DNA of 64,000 nucleotides from Bosea vestrisii (GTDB lineage Bacteria; Pseudomonadota; Alphaproteobacteria; Rhizobiales; Beijerinckiaceae), in assembly GCF_030144325.1 (NCBI RefSeq), contig NZ_CP126307.1, positions 1,550,001 through 1,614,000 of the forward strand. Direction: 5' to 3'. Below the pieces are notes generated by a model. The model did no database searches. It had not been told where the DNA came from and was given only the letters and a program-made list of their open reading frames with translations. Positions 25,157 through 33,028 of the stretch are shown in pieces (the stretch's first letter is position 1; each line of letters opens with the position of its first letter). The translations under genes were made by a program, and so were the position numbers.

Positions 25157-26188
25157 ATGGCGATTTGGAACAACCTCTTGTCGCGCCGGCAGGCGGCCGC
25201 ATTGATGGTCGGCACGGCGCTGTCGTTCGGTATCGGCGGGGCGGCGTCGGCCGCCGAGGGCCAGCTGCGCATCGCCAAACAGTTCGGCGTCGTCTACCTG
25301 CTCCTCGATCTCGCCGCCGAGCAGAAGCTGATCGAAAAGCATGGCAAGGCGGCCGGCGTCGACATCAAGGTCGAATTCCTGCAGCTCTCCGGTGGCGCGG
25401 CGGTCAATGATGCCTTGCTCTCAAGCTCGATCGAGATCGCCGGCGCCGGTGTCGGCCCGCTGTTCACGCTGTGGGATCGCACCAGGGGCAGGCAGAACGT
25501 CAAGGGCGTCGCCTCGCTCGGCAACTTCCCCTACTACCTCGTCACCAACAATCCGAATGTGAAGACGATCGCCGACTTCACCGAGAAGGACCGGATCGCC
25601 CTGCCGGCCGTCGGCGTCTCCGTGCAGTCGCGCATCCTGCAATGGGCCTCGGCCAAGCTTTGGGGCGATAAGGAGTTCGACCGGCTCGACAAAATCAGCG
25701 TCGCCCTGCCCCATCCCGAGGCTGCCGCCGCGATCATCAAGGGTGGCACCGAGATCACCGGCCATTTCGGCAACCCGCCCTTCCAGGAGCAGGAGTTGGC
25801 CGAGAACCCGAAAGCCCGCATCGTCTTGAACTCCTACGAGGTCCAGGGCGGGCCGGCTTCCTCGACCGTGCTCTACGGCACCGAGAAATTCTACAAGGAC
25901 GCTCCGAAGACCTATCGCGCCTTCCTCGACGCGCTCGATGAAGCCGCGAAGTTCATCGCCAACAATCCCGATGAGGCCGCCGACATCTATCTCAAGGCCA
26001 ATGGCGGCAAGGGTGACCGCAAGCTGCTGCTCCAGGTCATCAGGAATCCCGAGGTGACCTTCAAGGTCGAGCCGCAGAACACGCTCGGCCTCGGCCAGTT
26101 CCTGCACCGCGTCGGCGCGATCAAGAACGAGCCCAAGGCGCTGTCGGATTACTTCTTCACCGACCCGCGCATCGCCACCGGCAGCTGA
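25157..26188 (+). CDS. NitT/TauT-family ABC transporter substrate-binding protein
   Basis: A 343-residue periplasmic protein. An N-terminal SRRQAAALMVGTALSF segment and ASAAEG cleavage site form the export signal, with an arginine pair suggesting possible Tat export. The body has the NMT1/SsuA-like fold (LRIAKQFGVVYLLLDLAAEQKLIE, SSIEIAGAGVGPLFTLWD, GNPPFQEQEL). This family carries sulfonates, thiamine precursors and aromatic acids. First gene of a six-gene operon; GGGAG precedes the ATG. Ligand unknown, presumably the precursor metabolised by the downstream enzymes. Confidence 0.85.
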   Translation: MAIWNNLLSRRQAAALMVGTALSFGIGGAASAAEGQLRIAKQFGVVYLLLDLAAEQKLIEKHGKAAGVDIKVEFLQLSGGAAVNDALLSSSIEIAGAGVGPLFTLWDRTRGRQNVKGVASLGNFPYYLVTNNPNVKTIADFTEKDRIALPAVGVSVQSRILQWASAKLWGDKEFDRLDKISVALPHPEAAAAIIKGGTEITGHFGNPPFQEQELAENPKARIVLNSYEVQGGPASSTVLYGTEKFYKDAPKTYRAFLDALDEAAKFIANNPDEAADIYLKANGGKGDRKLLLQVIRNPEVTFKVEPQNTLGLGQFLHRVGAIKNEPKALSDYFFTDPRIATGS

Positions 26189-26196
26189 GCGACGGC

Positions 26197-27078
26197 ATGA
26201 CACTCGTCGCCGAGAGACGGCAGCAGGACAGCCTGCTGCCTCTGCACCGTGTGGCTACGCGGGCCGATGAGGAACTGGCCTCGCCCGCCCTGCCCGCCCC
26301 GCTCCTGCAAGTCGACGGCGTCAGCCTCGAATACCGCACGGCCGAGACGATCGTTCGGGCCACGCACCGGGTCGGCTTCGACGTCTACGAGGCCGACCGC
26401 TTCGTGCTGCTCGGCCCGTCCGGTTGCGGCAAGTCGACCTTGCTCAAGGCCGTCGCCGGGTTCATCGCCCCGGTCGAGGGCGAGATCAGGCTCGGCGGCC
26501 GGCCGGTCAGCGGACCGGGTCCCGACCGCATCGTCGTCTTCCAGGAGTTCGACCAGCTCCCGCCCTGGAAGACCGTGCTGCAGAACGTCATCTTCCCGCT
26601 CACGGCCTCACGCACGCTTCCCCGCCGCGAGGCTGAAGAGCGGGCGCATCACTATGTCGAGAAGGTCGGGCTCGCCAAATTCGCCGACAGCTATCCGCAC
26701 CAGCTCTCCGGCGGCATGAAGCAGCGTGTGGCGATCGCCCGCGCTCTTGCAATGCAGCCGAGCATCCTCCTGATGGACGAGCCCTTCGCCGCGCTCGATG
26801 CGCTGACCCGGCGCAGGATGCAGGAAGAGTTGCTCGCGCTTTGGGACGAGGTCCGCTTCACCCTGCTCTTCGTCACCCATTCGATCGAGGAGGCGCTGAT
26901 CGTCGGCAACCGGGTCGCGGTGCTGTCAGCCCATCCCGGTCGATTGCGCGCTGAGTTCAACAGCCACGAATTCGATCTTGCCAGCACTGGCGGGGCGCCG
27001 TTTCAGGCCGCCGTTCGGCGCCTGCACGAGCGGCTGTTCGAGCATGAGCACGCCGTCGCGGGAGAGGCGAAGCCATGA
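26197..27078 (+). CDS. ABC transporter ATP-binding protein (NitT/TauT type)
   Basis: A 293-residue ATPase with Walker A GPSGCGKSTLL, Q-loop FQEFDQLPPWKTV, signature LSGGMKQRVAIARAL, Walker B ILLMDEPFAALD and the H-loop FVTHSIEEA. It has an unusually long N-terminal extension of about 35 residues before the core starts at LLQVDGVSLEYR. It begins 8 bp after the binding-protein stop and overlaps the permease start by 4 bp. Confidence 0.93.
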   Translation: MTLVAERRQQDSLLPLHRVATRADEELASPALPAPLLQVDGVSLEYRTAETIVRATHRVGFDVYEADRFVLLGPSGCGKSTLLKAVAGFIAPVEGEIRLGGRPVSGPGPDRIVVFQEFDQLPPWKTVLQNVIFPLTASRTLPRREAEERAHHYVEKVGLAKFADSYPHQLSGGMKQRVAIARALAMQPSILLMDEPFAALDALTRRRMQEELLALWDEVRFTLLFVTHSIEEALIVGNRVAVLSAHPGRLRAEFNSHEFDLASTGGAPFQAAVRRLHERLFEHEHAVAGEAKP

Positions 27079-27944
27079 GCTTGTCCCAGCCGCCGATCCG
27101 GCCGGAATATGACCAGCCGCTGCCGCTCTTCGTCGCGACGGCGCTCGAGCGGCCGCGTCCGCTGGTCGAGCGCCTCGCCGGACAGGGCTGGCTGCGCAAG
27201 GGTTTGATCCTCGTCGTCCTCGCCCTTCTCTGGGAGGCGCTGGCACGCTGGCAAGACAATGAACTGTTGCTGCCCACCTTTCTTGCGACGGTCGAGGCCC
27301 TGGTCGAAGGGCTGGCTAGTGGCGAAATGCTCCAACGCGCCCGGCTCTCGCTGGTCGTACTGGCGCAGGGTTATGTCGCAGGGCTGACGCTCGCCTTCCT
27401 GCTGACGACCCTGGCGATCTCGACCCAGATCGGGCGCGACCTGCTCTCGACGCTGACCGCGATGTTCAACCCATTGCCGGCGATCGCGCTCCTGCCATTG
27501 GCGCTGCTCTGGTTCGGCCTGGGCTCGGGCAGCCTGATCTTCGTGCTGATTCATTCGGTGCTCTGGCCGGTCGCGCTCAACACCTTCGCCGGTTTCCAGG
27601 GCGTGCCCGATACGCTGCGCATGGCCGGCCGAAATTACGGGCTCACCGGTCTGCGCTATGTCTTCGGCATTCTCGTACCGGCGGCGCTGCCGGCGATCCT
27701 GTCAGGCCTCAAGATCGGCTGGGCCTTCGCCTGGCGCACGCTGATCGCCGCCGAGCTCGTCTTCGGCGCTTCCTCGGGCCGTGGCGGCCTCGGCTGGTAC
27801 ATCTTCCAGAACCGCAACGAGCTCTATACCGACAAGGTCTTCGCCGGCCTGCTCCTGGTGATCCTGATCGGCCTCGCCGTCGAGAACCTCGTCTTCGCGG
27901 CGATCGAGAAAACGACGATCCGGCGCTGGGGGATGGCGCGCTGA
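27075..27944 (+). CDS. ABC transporter permease (NitT/TauT type)
   Basis: A 289-residue inner-membrane subunit with about six transmembrane segments after a hydrophilic N-terminal 40 residues. The EAA-like coupling loop is MAGRNYGLTGLRYVFGILVPAALP. It overlaps the ATPase gene (ATGA) and the next gene (TGATG), so the three are translationally coupled. Confidence 0.92.
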   Translation: MSLSQPPIRPEYDQPLPLFVATALERPRPLVERLAGQGWLRKGLILVVLALLWEALARWQDNELLLPTFLATVEALVEGLASGEMLQRARLSLVVLAQGYVAGLTLAFLLTTLAISTQIGRDLLSTLTAMFNPLPAIALLPLALLWFGLGSGSLIFVLIHSVLWPVALNTFAGFQGVPDTLRMAGRNYGLTGLRYVFGILVPAALPAILSGLKIGWAFAWRTLIAAELVFGASSGRGGLGWYIFQNRNELYTDKVFAGLLLVILIGLAVENLVFAAIEKTTIRRWGMAR

Positions 27945-28873
27945 TGCCGCTGTCGCTTGCGATGACGCATGCTTTCCTGAACGGACTTCAGCCCATGACC
28001 GCGACCCTGACTGCCGACGCCGCCCCTCCTTCCGCACTCTCCGAGGTCTCCGCCGGAGACGACGCGCAAACGCTGTTGCGGGCGCGCTATCGCGCCGCGG
28101 GCCAGCCGGAACCGGCGCACTGGAACGAGGTCATCGGGCAGATCCTGGCGCATCGCTCGGTGCGCTCCTACAAGCCCGACTCGCTGCCCGAAGGCACGAT
28201 CGAGACGCTGGTCGCGGCCGGGCAATCCGCCGCCAGCTCCTCCAACCTGCAGACCTGGAGCGTGGTTGCGGTCTCCGACGCCGCCCGCAAGGCGCGCCTC
28301 GCCGAGGTCACCGGCAATCAGAAGCACATTCTGCAGGCCCCGACTTTGCTGGTCTTCCTCGCCGATCTCAGCCGGCTGGGCGAGCTTGGCGCGGCGCGGG
28401 CGCATGCGGTCGATGCCCTCGACTATCTCGAGACCCTGTTCGTCGGCATCATCGACGCGGCGCTCGCCGCGCAGAACGCGGTTCTGGCCGCCGAGAGCCT
28501 CGGCCTCGGCACGGTCTATATCGGCGCGCTGCGCAACGATCCCGAGCGGGTCGCCGGGGAGCTCGGACTGCCGCCGAAGGTGTTCCCCGTGTTCGGGCTG
28601 TGTGTCGGTTATCCCGCCCCCGAGGTCGTCACTGGCATCAAGCCGCGGCTCTCGCCGGCCCTCGTCCTCCACCGCGAGCAATACGGCGCCGGCTATGCGC
28701 CGGAGCCGGTCGCGGCCTATGACGGCGCGATCCAGGACTTCCAAAGCGAGCAGAAGATCCCACAGGTGCCTTGGTCGCGACAGGCGCTCGCCCGCGTTGC
28801 CGGTCCGCAATCCCTGAGCGGTCGCGACCGTATCCGCGATGCATTGACCGCGCTCGGCTTCGCGCTGCGCTGA
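27944..28873 (+). CDS. Nitroreductase-family (NfsA-like) FMN oxidoreductase
   Basis: About 309 residues. After a non-conserved N-terminus the nitroreductase fold begins at IGQILAHRSVRSYKPDSLPEG, with AAGQSAASSSNLQTWSVV for FMN binding and QNAVLAAESLGLGTVYIGALRNDPE. It is close to NfsA/Frp-type NAD(P)H:FMN enzymes. Membership in the transporter / RuBisCO-like operon argues against a general nitro-detoxifier and for a dedicated redox step on the imported compound, or supply of reduced flavin. The start overlaps the permease stop; ATG at 27995 is an alternative. Confidence 0.82.
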   Translation: MPLSLAMTHAFLNGLQPMTATLTADAAPPSALSEVSAGDDAQTLLRARYRAAGQPEPAHWNEVIGQILAHRSVRSYKPDSLPEGTIETLVAAGQSAASSSNLQTWSVVAVSDAARKARLAEVTGNQKHILQAPTLLVFLADLSRLGELGAARAHAVDALDYLETLFVGIIDAALAAQNAVLAAESLGLGTVYIGALRNDPERVAGELGLPPKVFPVFGLCVGYPAPEVVTGIKPRLSPALVLHREQYGAGYAPEPVAAYDGAIQDFQSEQKIPQVPWSRQALARVAGPQSLSGRDRIRDALTALGFALR

Positions 28874-28946
28874 GGTGCGCTCGCCCCCGCAGCGCTATAG
28901 TGGTGCGGGACAGGAATGGCGGAGCCCCACCTCGGCGGGATCGACG

Positions 28947-30071
28947 ATGAGCTGGATCGAAGTCACCTATCATCTGCGCGGTGCGCCTGAGGAGGCCGAA
29001 GTGCGCGCCAAGGCGATCGCTATCGAGCAGAGCATCGAGATGCCGCCCGAGGCGGTCGACGATCCCTTCGTTCTCGGCGAGATCCTCGGCCGCGTCGTTG
29101 GGGTCGAGCCCAGGGGCTGCGGCCTGCACGCGATCCGCATCCTGCTCGCCGCCGCGACAGTGGGCGACGATGCCGGCCAGCTTCTCAACATGCTGTTCGG
29201 CAACTCCTCGCTACACGATGATCTGACGCTCGCAGACTTCGCCCTGCCAAAGGAGCTACGCTCCGCGCTCGGCGACGGTCCGCAAATCGGCTTCGACGGT
29301 CTGCGCGAACGCGTCGGCGCGGGAGCGCGGGCTCTGACCTGCTCAGCGATCAAACCGCAAGGGCTGCCACCGGCGGACCTGGCGCGCCTGGCGGAAGCCT
29401 TCGCGCTCGGTGGCATCGACTACGTCAAGGACGATCACGGGCTGGCAACGCAGCGCTACAGTCCGTTCCCGCAGCGCGTCGCGGCCTGCGCCGCCGCGGT
29501 GCGCCGCGCCTCCGCGCAGACGGGTCATCCGACCCGCTATGTGCCGAGCCTCTCCGGCAGCCTCGACGCCGTGCGCGCGCAGTTGCGCATCGTCAAAGAG
29601 GAAGGGCTCGACACGGCGATGGTCGCGCCGGCGATCCTCGGCCTCGCCAACGTTCAGGCGTTGAAGCGCGACTATCCGCAGGTTGCGTTCTTCGCCCATC
29701 CGAGCCCGGCGGGCGCCGCCCGGATTGACCCCGCCTGCCTGACCAAGCTCTGGCGGCTCACCGGCGTCGATGCGGTGATCTTCCCCAATCATGGCGGCCG
29801 CTTCGGCTACTCCACGGATACCTGCCGGCGCATTGCCGAGGCCGCGCTCGCACCCGAGCCGGGGCTTGCCACGAGCGCTCCGGTTCCGGCCGGCGGCATG
29901 AGCGTCGCGCGCGTCCCGGAGATACTCGACTTCTACGGCCGCGACGTCATGCTGCTGATCGGTGGCAACCTGCTGGCCGAAGGCGCCAGGCTGCGCGAGG
30001 CCACGGCCGAGTTCGTCGCGCAGGTCCACCAGCACTCGCAAGCACAAGTCCGGGCAGAATCCCATGTCTGA
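28947..30071 (+). CDS. RuBisCO-like protein (form IV)
   Basis: A 374-residue homologue of the RuBisCO large chain. The active-site landmarks are recognisable but altered: KPQ (Lys136) for KPK, KDDH (Lys161, Asp163, His164) where RuBisCO has KDDE with the carbamylated Lys, HPSPAG (His251), NHGGRFGYST (His282) and AGG (315-317). Glu to His in the metal motif excludes CO2 fixation and is the mark of RuBisCO-like proteins. In Rhodospirillum rubrum such a protein isomerises 5-methylthioribulose-1-phosphate and works with a cupin; a cupin gene overlaps this one by 8 bp. Other RuBisCO-like proteins handle isoapionate derivatives, so the substrate remains open. Confidence 0.87.
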   Translation: MSWIEVTYHLRGAPEEAEVRAKAIAIEQSIEMPPEAVDDPFVLGEILGRVVGVEPRGCGLHAIRILLAAATVGDDAGQLLNMLFGNSSLHDDLTLADFALPKELRSALGDGPQIGFDGLRERVGAGARALTCSAIKPQGLPPADLARLAEAFALGGIDYVKDDHGLATQRYSPFPQRVAACAAAVRRASAQTGHPTRYVPSLSGSLDAVRAQLRIVKEEGLDTAMVAPAILGLANVQALKRDYPQVAFFAHPSPAGAARIDPACLTKLWRLTGVDAVIFPNHGGRFGYSTDTCRRIAEAALAPEPGLATSAPVPAGGMSVARVPEILDFYGRDVMLLIGGNLLAEGARLREATAEFVAQVHQHSQAQVRAESHV

Positions 30072-30531
30072 CGCCATCAAGAACGAGGCACCTAACCTGC
30101 GTCGTCACGAAGACGGTTTCGCCTGGCAGGGTGTGCAACGCCTCGCCTACAAGCAGGACGGAGATGCGCCGTTCCACGACGTCTCCCGCCAGACCCTGTT
30201 CTCGCGGCCTGACCTCGCCGGCGAGCTGCGTTACTTCGAGGTCGGTCCCGGCGGCCATACCACGCTGGAGCGCCACGGCCATGTCCATGGTGTCGTCATC
30301 GTACGCGGCCGTGGACGCTGCCTCGTCGGCTCTGACGTGAGCGAGATCGGCCCACTCGACCTTGTCACCATCCCCGGCTGGACCTGGCATCAGTTCAAGG
30401 CCGCGCCCGACGAGCCGCTCGGCTTTCTATGCCTGGTCGACGCCACCCGGGACCGCCCTGCCTTGCCGACGCCGGAGGAGCTGGCGACCTTGCGAGCCTC
30501 CCCGGAGATCGCCGCCTTCCTCGACGGCTGA
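30064..30531 (+). CDS. Cupin-domain protein, possible methylsulfurylase-type partner of the RuBisCO-like protein
   Basis: A 155-residue single-domain cupin. Motif 1 is GGHTTLERHGHVHGVVIVRG (metal ligands among His71, His73, His75 and Glu69) and motif 2 includes IPGWTWHQFKA (His109). In R. rubrum a small cupin of this kind releases methanethiol from 1-methylthioxylulose-5-phosphate, the product of the RuBisCO-like protein. The 8-bp gene overlap here supports a joint function. Last gene of the operon. Confidence 0.8.
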   Translation: MSDAIKNEAPNLRRHEDGFAWQGVQRLAYKQDGDAPFHDVSRQTLFSRPDLAGELRYFEVGPGGHTTLERHGHVHGVVIVRGRGRCLVGSDVSEIGPLDLVTIPGWTWHQFKAAPDEPLGFLCLVDATRDRPALPTPEELATLRASPEIAAFLDG

Positions 30532-30623
30532 GCGCAGGAAGAAAAGGCCCCGATCGGCGATCTGGAGGGCAGCCTTAGATGATCAGGCTCGAGGGCATGA
30601 CCAGCATCTCGATCGTCTGGTTC

Positions 30624-30695
30624 TAGAGCATTTTCGAGCGAAGTGGGCACCGGATCGCGTAAAGAAAATGCGATAAAACAAAGAGATAGAGAATT
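30624..30695. repeat. Rhizobial-type interspersed intergenic repeat
   Basis: The tract from AGAGCATTTTCGAGCGAAG to AACAAAGAGATAGAG matches, from memory, a short element scattered through Hyphomicrobiales genomes. It contains the inverted pair GCATTTTC (30628-30635) and GAAAATGC (30664-30671). It separates the cupin and esterase genes, which converge, and could act as a transcript end. A genome search would show copy number. Confidence 0.6.
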
Positions 30696-30724
30696 TCAGC
30701 GATTCGAAGAAATGCGGAAATACT

Positions 30725-32272
30725 CTAGCGCTCCCAGACTTCGCAGGAATGGCGCTTCACGAAGGCCGCATCCGCTTCGGCCCTGTCGCCCTCGGGATGC
30801 AGGATCATCGTCTCCACCTTTGGCCAATCGGCGGACGGCACGCTGCTCCTGGAGAAGCTCGCGACATAGCCCAGCATCCGGTCCGACAGAGTCTTCTGCG
30901 CCGGCGTCCAGGCAGGGGCGTCCGCCTGCTGCTCGTTCGGATAACCGCGCTGGAAAACGTATGGGATATCCGAATTATGGAACGGCCCATCGACAGGTTC
31001 GTCGACATGGAAGATCGTCGTCGGTGCCTTCGGATCGGCGAACTCATAGGAAAAGACCGGAATCGCGCTCGAGACGACCTTGATCCATTGCCGGACGTCG
31101 CAGCCCCAGCGATCGCTGGTCAGCGCAATGTCCGTGCGGGTCGGGGAGCCATAGGTCGCGACATTGTAGATCTCGGCGATCCGCGCGCCGTTCGGCCGTG
31201 ACGCAATCGTCTTCGCCAGGGCGTCGGCACTGAGAGGCGGCTGGCCGCTGGCCCGGCGGGCTTGCAGGAAGAAGCCCTGCTCTTCGCTCGCAAAGCCGAC
31301 CAGCACCGGCACCTTGTGGAACTCGCCGCGACCAAACAGCTTCATCGGAGTGTCGGGAATGGTCTGCTTGTCGACGACCATCTGCCAGCCGGCCGCCCGC
31401 GTCGCCGCGCCGCCGCCCGCCTCGAAGACCTCCTCAGTGGATTTCCCACGCATGCAGGCGAGCACGTCCGCGGCGGAACTGCATCCGGCCTTCTCGACCA
31501 TCCGCGCCGTCGGGCCCTTCTGGCGCTCCTCCTCCGCTGAAAGAGCGGCATGAAGCGGCCCGACCGGCAGGCTCATCGCGATAGCCCGGTGGAAGAGCCC
31601 GGCACTCTCCGGCGAGACCATGTGCGCGGCCACGGAATAGGCGCCCGCCGACTGCCCGATGATGGTGACATGGTCGGGATCGCCGCCGAACGCCCTTGCG
31701 TTCGCCTTGACCCAGCGCAAGGCCGCCTGCTGATCCATCAGCCAGAAATTGCTGCCCGATTGCGCGAAGGATGCCAGGCCGAAGGCGCCGAGGCGGTAGT
31801 TCACGCCGATCACGACATGGTCCGCCTTCTCGGCGAAGACCGAGCCGTCAATGTCCTGCGAAGCGCCTGCCACCGAGGCTCCGCCATGGAACCAGACGAG
31901 CACGGGACGAGGTGACGTGGCAGGCGCCGCCGGCCGGTAAACGTTGAGATAGAGGCAATCCTCATCCCGATAGAGCTGGATCGGCTTCACCCAGCCATTC
32001 TGGACGCATTTGCTTGCAAAGGCGGTCGCAGGGCGGGTGCCCGGCCATGACTTCACCGGCGCCGGCTTCGCCCAGCGGAGCTCCCCGACGGGAGGCGCTG
32101 CGAAGGGCACGCCGAGGAACTGCTCGACACCTCCCTTGGCGACGCCTTCCAGCATGCCGCCATCGACGGAGATCGTCGGCGCCGCCTGTGCCGCCGAAAG
32201 ACCAAGGCTTAGGCCGCAGGCCGCGGCCATCAGGAGCGTCTTCGCTGTCCTGCCGAGGATGTCGCGCTCCAT
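30725..32272 (-). CDS. Secreted carboxylesterase type B
   Basis: A 515-residue alpha/beta hydrolase of the type-B carboxylesterase (cholinesterase) family. A signal peptide spans about residues 1-31 (LLMAAACGLSLGLSAAQA). The family signature EDCLYLNVYRP is present, the oxyanion loop is WFHGGASVAG, the nucleophile elbow is GQSAG (GESAG in most members) and the catalytic His is in HNSDIPYVFQ. Periplasmic or secreted ester hydrolase of unknown substrate. ATG at 32272 follows AAGGGGC; earlier ATGs would put a charged stretch ahead of the signal. Confidence 0.85.
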   Translation of the reverse strand: MERDILGRTAKTLLMAAACGLSLGLSAAQAAPTISVDGGMLEGVAKGGVEQFLGVPFAAPPVGELRWAKPAPVKSWPGTRPATAFASKCVQNGWVKPIQLYRDEDCLYLNVYRPAAPATSPRPVLVWFHGGASVAGASQDIDGSVFAEKADHVVIGVNYRLGAFGLASFAQSGSNFWLMDQQAALRWVKANARAFGGDPDHVTIIGQSAGAYSVAAHMVSPESAGLFHRAIAMSLPVGPLHAALSAEEERQKGPTARMVEKAGCSSAADVLACMRGKSTEEVFEAGGGAATRAAGWQMVVDKQTIPDTPMKLFGRGEFHKVPVLVGFASEEQGFFLQARRASGQPPLSADALAKTIASRPNGARIAEIYNVATYGSPTRTDIALTSDRWGCDVRQWIKVVSSAIPVFSYEFADPKAPTTIFHVDEPVDGPFHNSDIPYVFQRGYPNEQQADAPAWTPAQKTLSDRMLGYVASFSRSSVPSADWPKVETMILHPEGDRAEADAAFVKRHSCEVWER

Positions 32273-32594
32273 GGTGTCGCCCCTTGTTCTCGCGCCCTCC
32301 ATTGCAGCGCGGCGCCTGACGGGACAAAGCTTTGCCGGGCCGACAACATGCCGCAATCCCGATAAACGCTATGTATTCATAAGGCAGGGCTATCAATGCC
32401 GAGGCTCGGCACATCCGGCAGCGACTGGAAGAACGGCGAGCGCCCGCCGCAGCATCGATGCCGCGGATTCTGCCAGCCCTGCTGACGAGCTGGCGTTCAG
32501 AATATGGTAGGGGCGTCGATCAGGAAGCGGCCGGGTCAGCCGCACGCCTTGTTAGACAAGGGTTTCCAGAAAAATTAGCTACTTGGGGAAACCT

Positions 32595-32612
32595 TGGCGC
32601 TCCCATGGGGAA
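32595..32612. other. attL (18-bp core, tRNA-end fragment)
   Basis: TGGCGCTCCCATGGGGAA, identical to the 3' end (complement) of tRNA-Glu at 45584-45601. Bases on both sides differ between the two copies, so 18 bp is the full identity. Confidence 0.9.
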
Positions 32613-32673
32613 GGGGCGTTTCGCCACGAAACTATCGAAAAATACGGCCCTGAGAGCAGGTCGTCATGGGGGC

Positions 32674-32695
32674 ATGCATGCCAAAATGTATGACA
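32674..32695 (+). repeat. Arm-type integrase site, left end
   Basis: Two tandem 10-mers, ATGCATGCCA-AA-ATGTATGACA. The last 18 bp are identical to 45502-45519 near the right end, and 21 of 22 overall match. It begins 61 bp inside the attL core. Confidence 0.7.
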
Positions 32696-32770
32696 AAAGT
32701 CACGCGATCTCTTTGGCGATGGACGAACCTCGAAGCGCCCGTAATGGGGCGGCCTCTCGGAAATCCTTGT

Positions 32771-32828
32771 GTCTGTAGAGACACAGATCGCGGGTCTGTA
32801 GAGACACTGCGGCTGTGTCTAGGGAGAC
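32771..32828 (+). repeat. Three tandem palindromes at 23-bp period (iteron-like)
   Basis: GTCTGTAGAGACAC at 32771 and again at 32794, then GTCTAGGGAGAC at 32817. Each has the GTCT-N4-AGAC core and the starts are exactly 23 bp apart, about two helical turns. Candidate binding array for a replication, excision or partition protein. Confidence 0.6.
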
Positions 32829-32912
32829 CCCCTCAATATCTAAAAGACCAAGACCTAAAGAACCAAGTCACCTAGCCCGGCTATCGCCGAGCTGTCTGAT
32901 TGGCTTTATTGG

Positions 32913-33028
32913 AAAATCCGATCTCGGAGCCCAAACCGTTTTCCGTCGCGGTTCCAAAATCCGACCCGGACCAGACCGAAAATCTCGACTCCGGAAAAAT
33001 CCGATCCAGCCCGACCGGAAATCTGACC
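32913..33028 (+). repeat. Degenerate AAAATCCGAYC repeats
   Basis: Five variants of AAAATCCGATC begin near 32913, 32956, 32979, 32996 and 33018, mostly embedded in CCGG-rich spacers. Spacing is irregular (43, 23, 17, 22). They end just beyond the 3' end of the gene at 33028. Confidence 0.5.

Larger units (their letters stand above)
32273..33027. other. Gene-poor stretch: chromosomal flank, left island end and repeat arrays
   Basis: About 750 bp without a convincing gene. Up to 32594 it is chromosomal sequence that lay next to tRNA-Glu before insertion. After attL it holds the arm-type site, three 23-bp-spaced palindromes and a run of AAAATCCGAYC-like repeats, listed separately. Short readings across it have no recognisable protein character. 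Confidence 0.6.

Noticed and set aside
28947..30071. Functional CO2-fixing RuBisCO
   Set aside because: The KDDE metal motif reads KDDH and KPK reads KPQ; no small-subunit or phosphoribulokinase gene is present.
32458..32778. 106-codon frame crossing the attL core
   Set aside because: It spans the recombination point between chromosome and island and has no domain or ribosome site, so it cannot be an ancestral gene.
32771..33028. Possible CRISPR array
   Set aside because: Only three short palindromic repeats with 23-bp period and no unique spacers of normal size, and no cas gene; better read as iterons.
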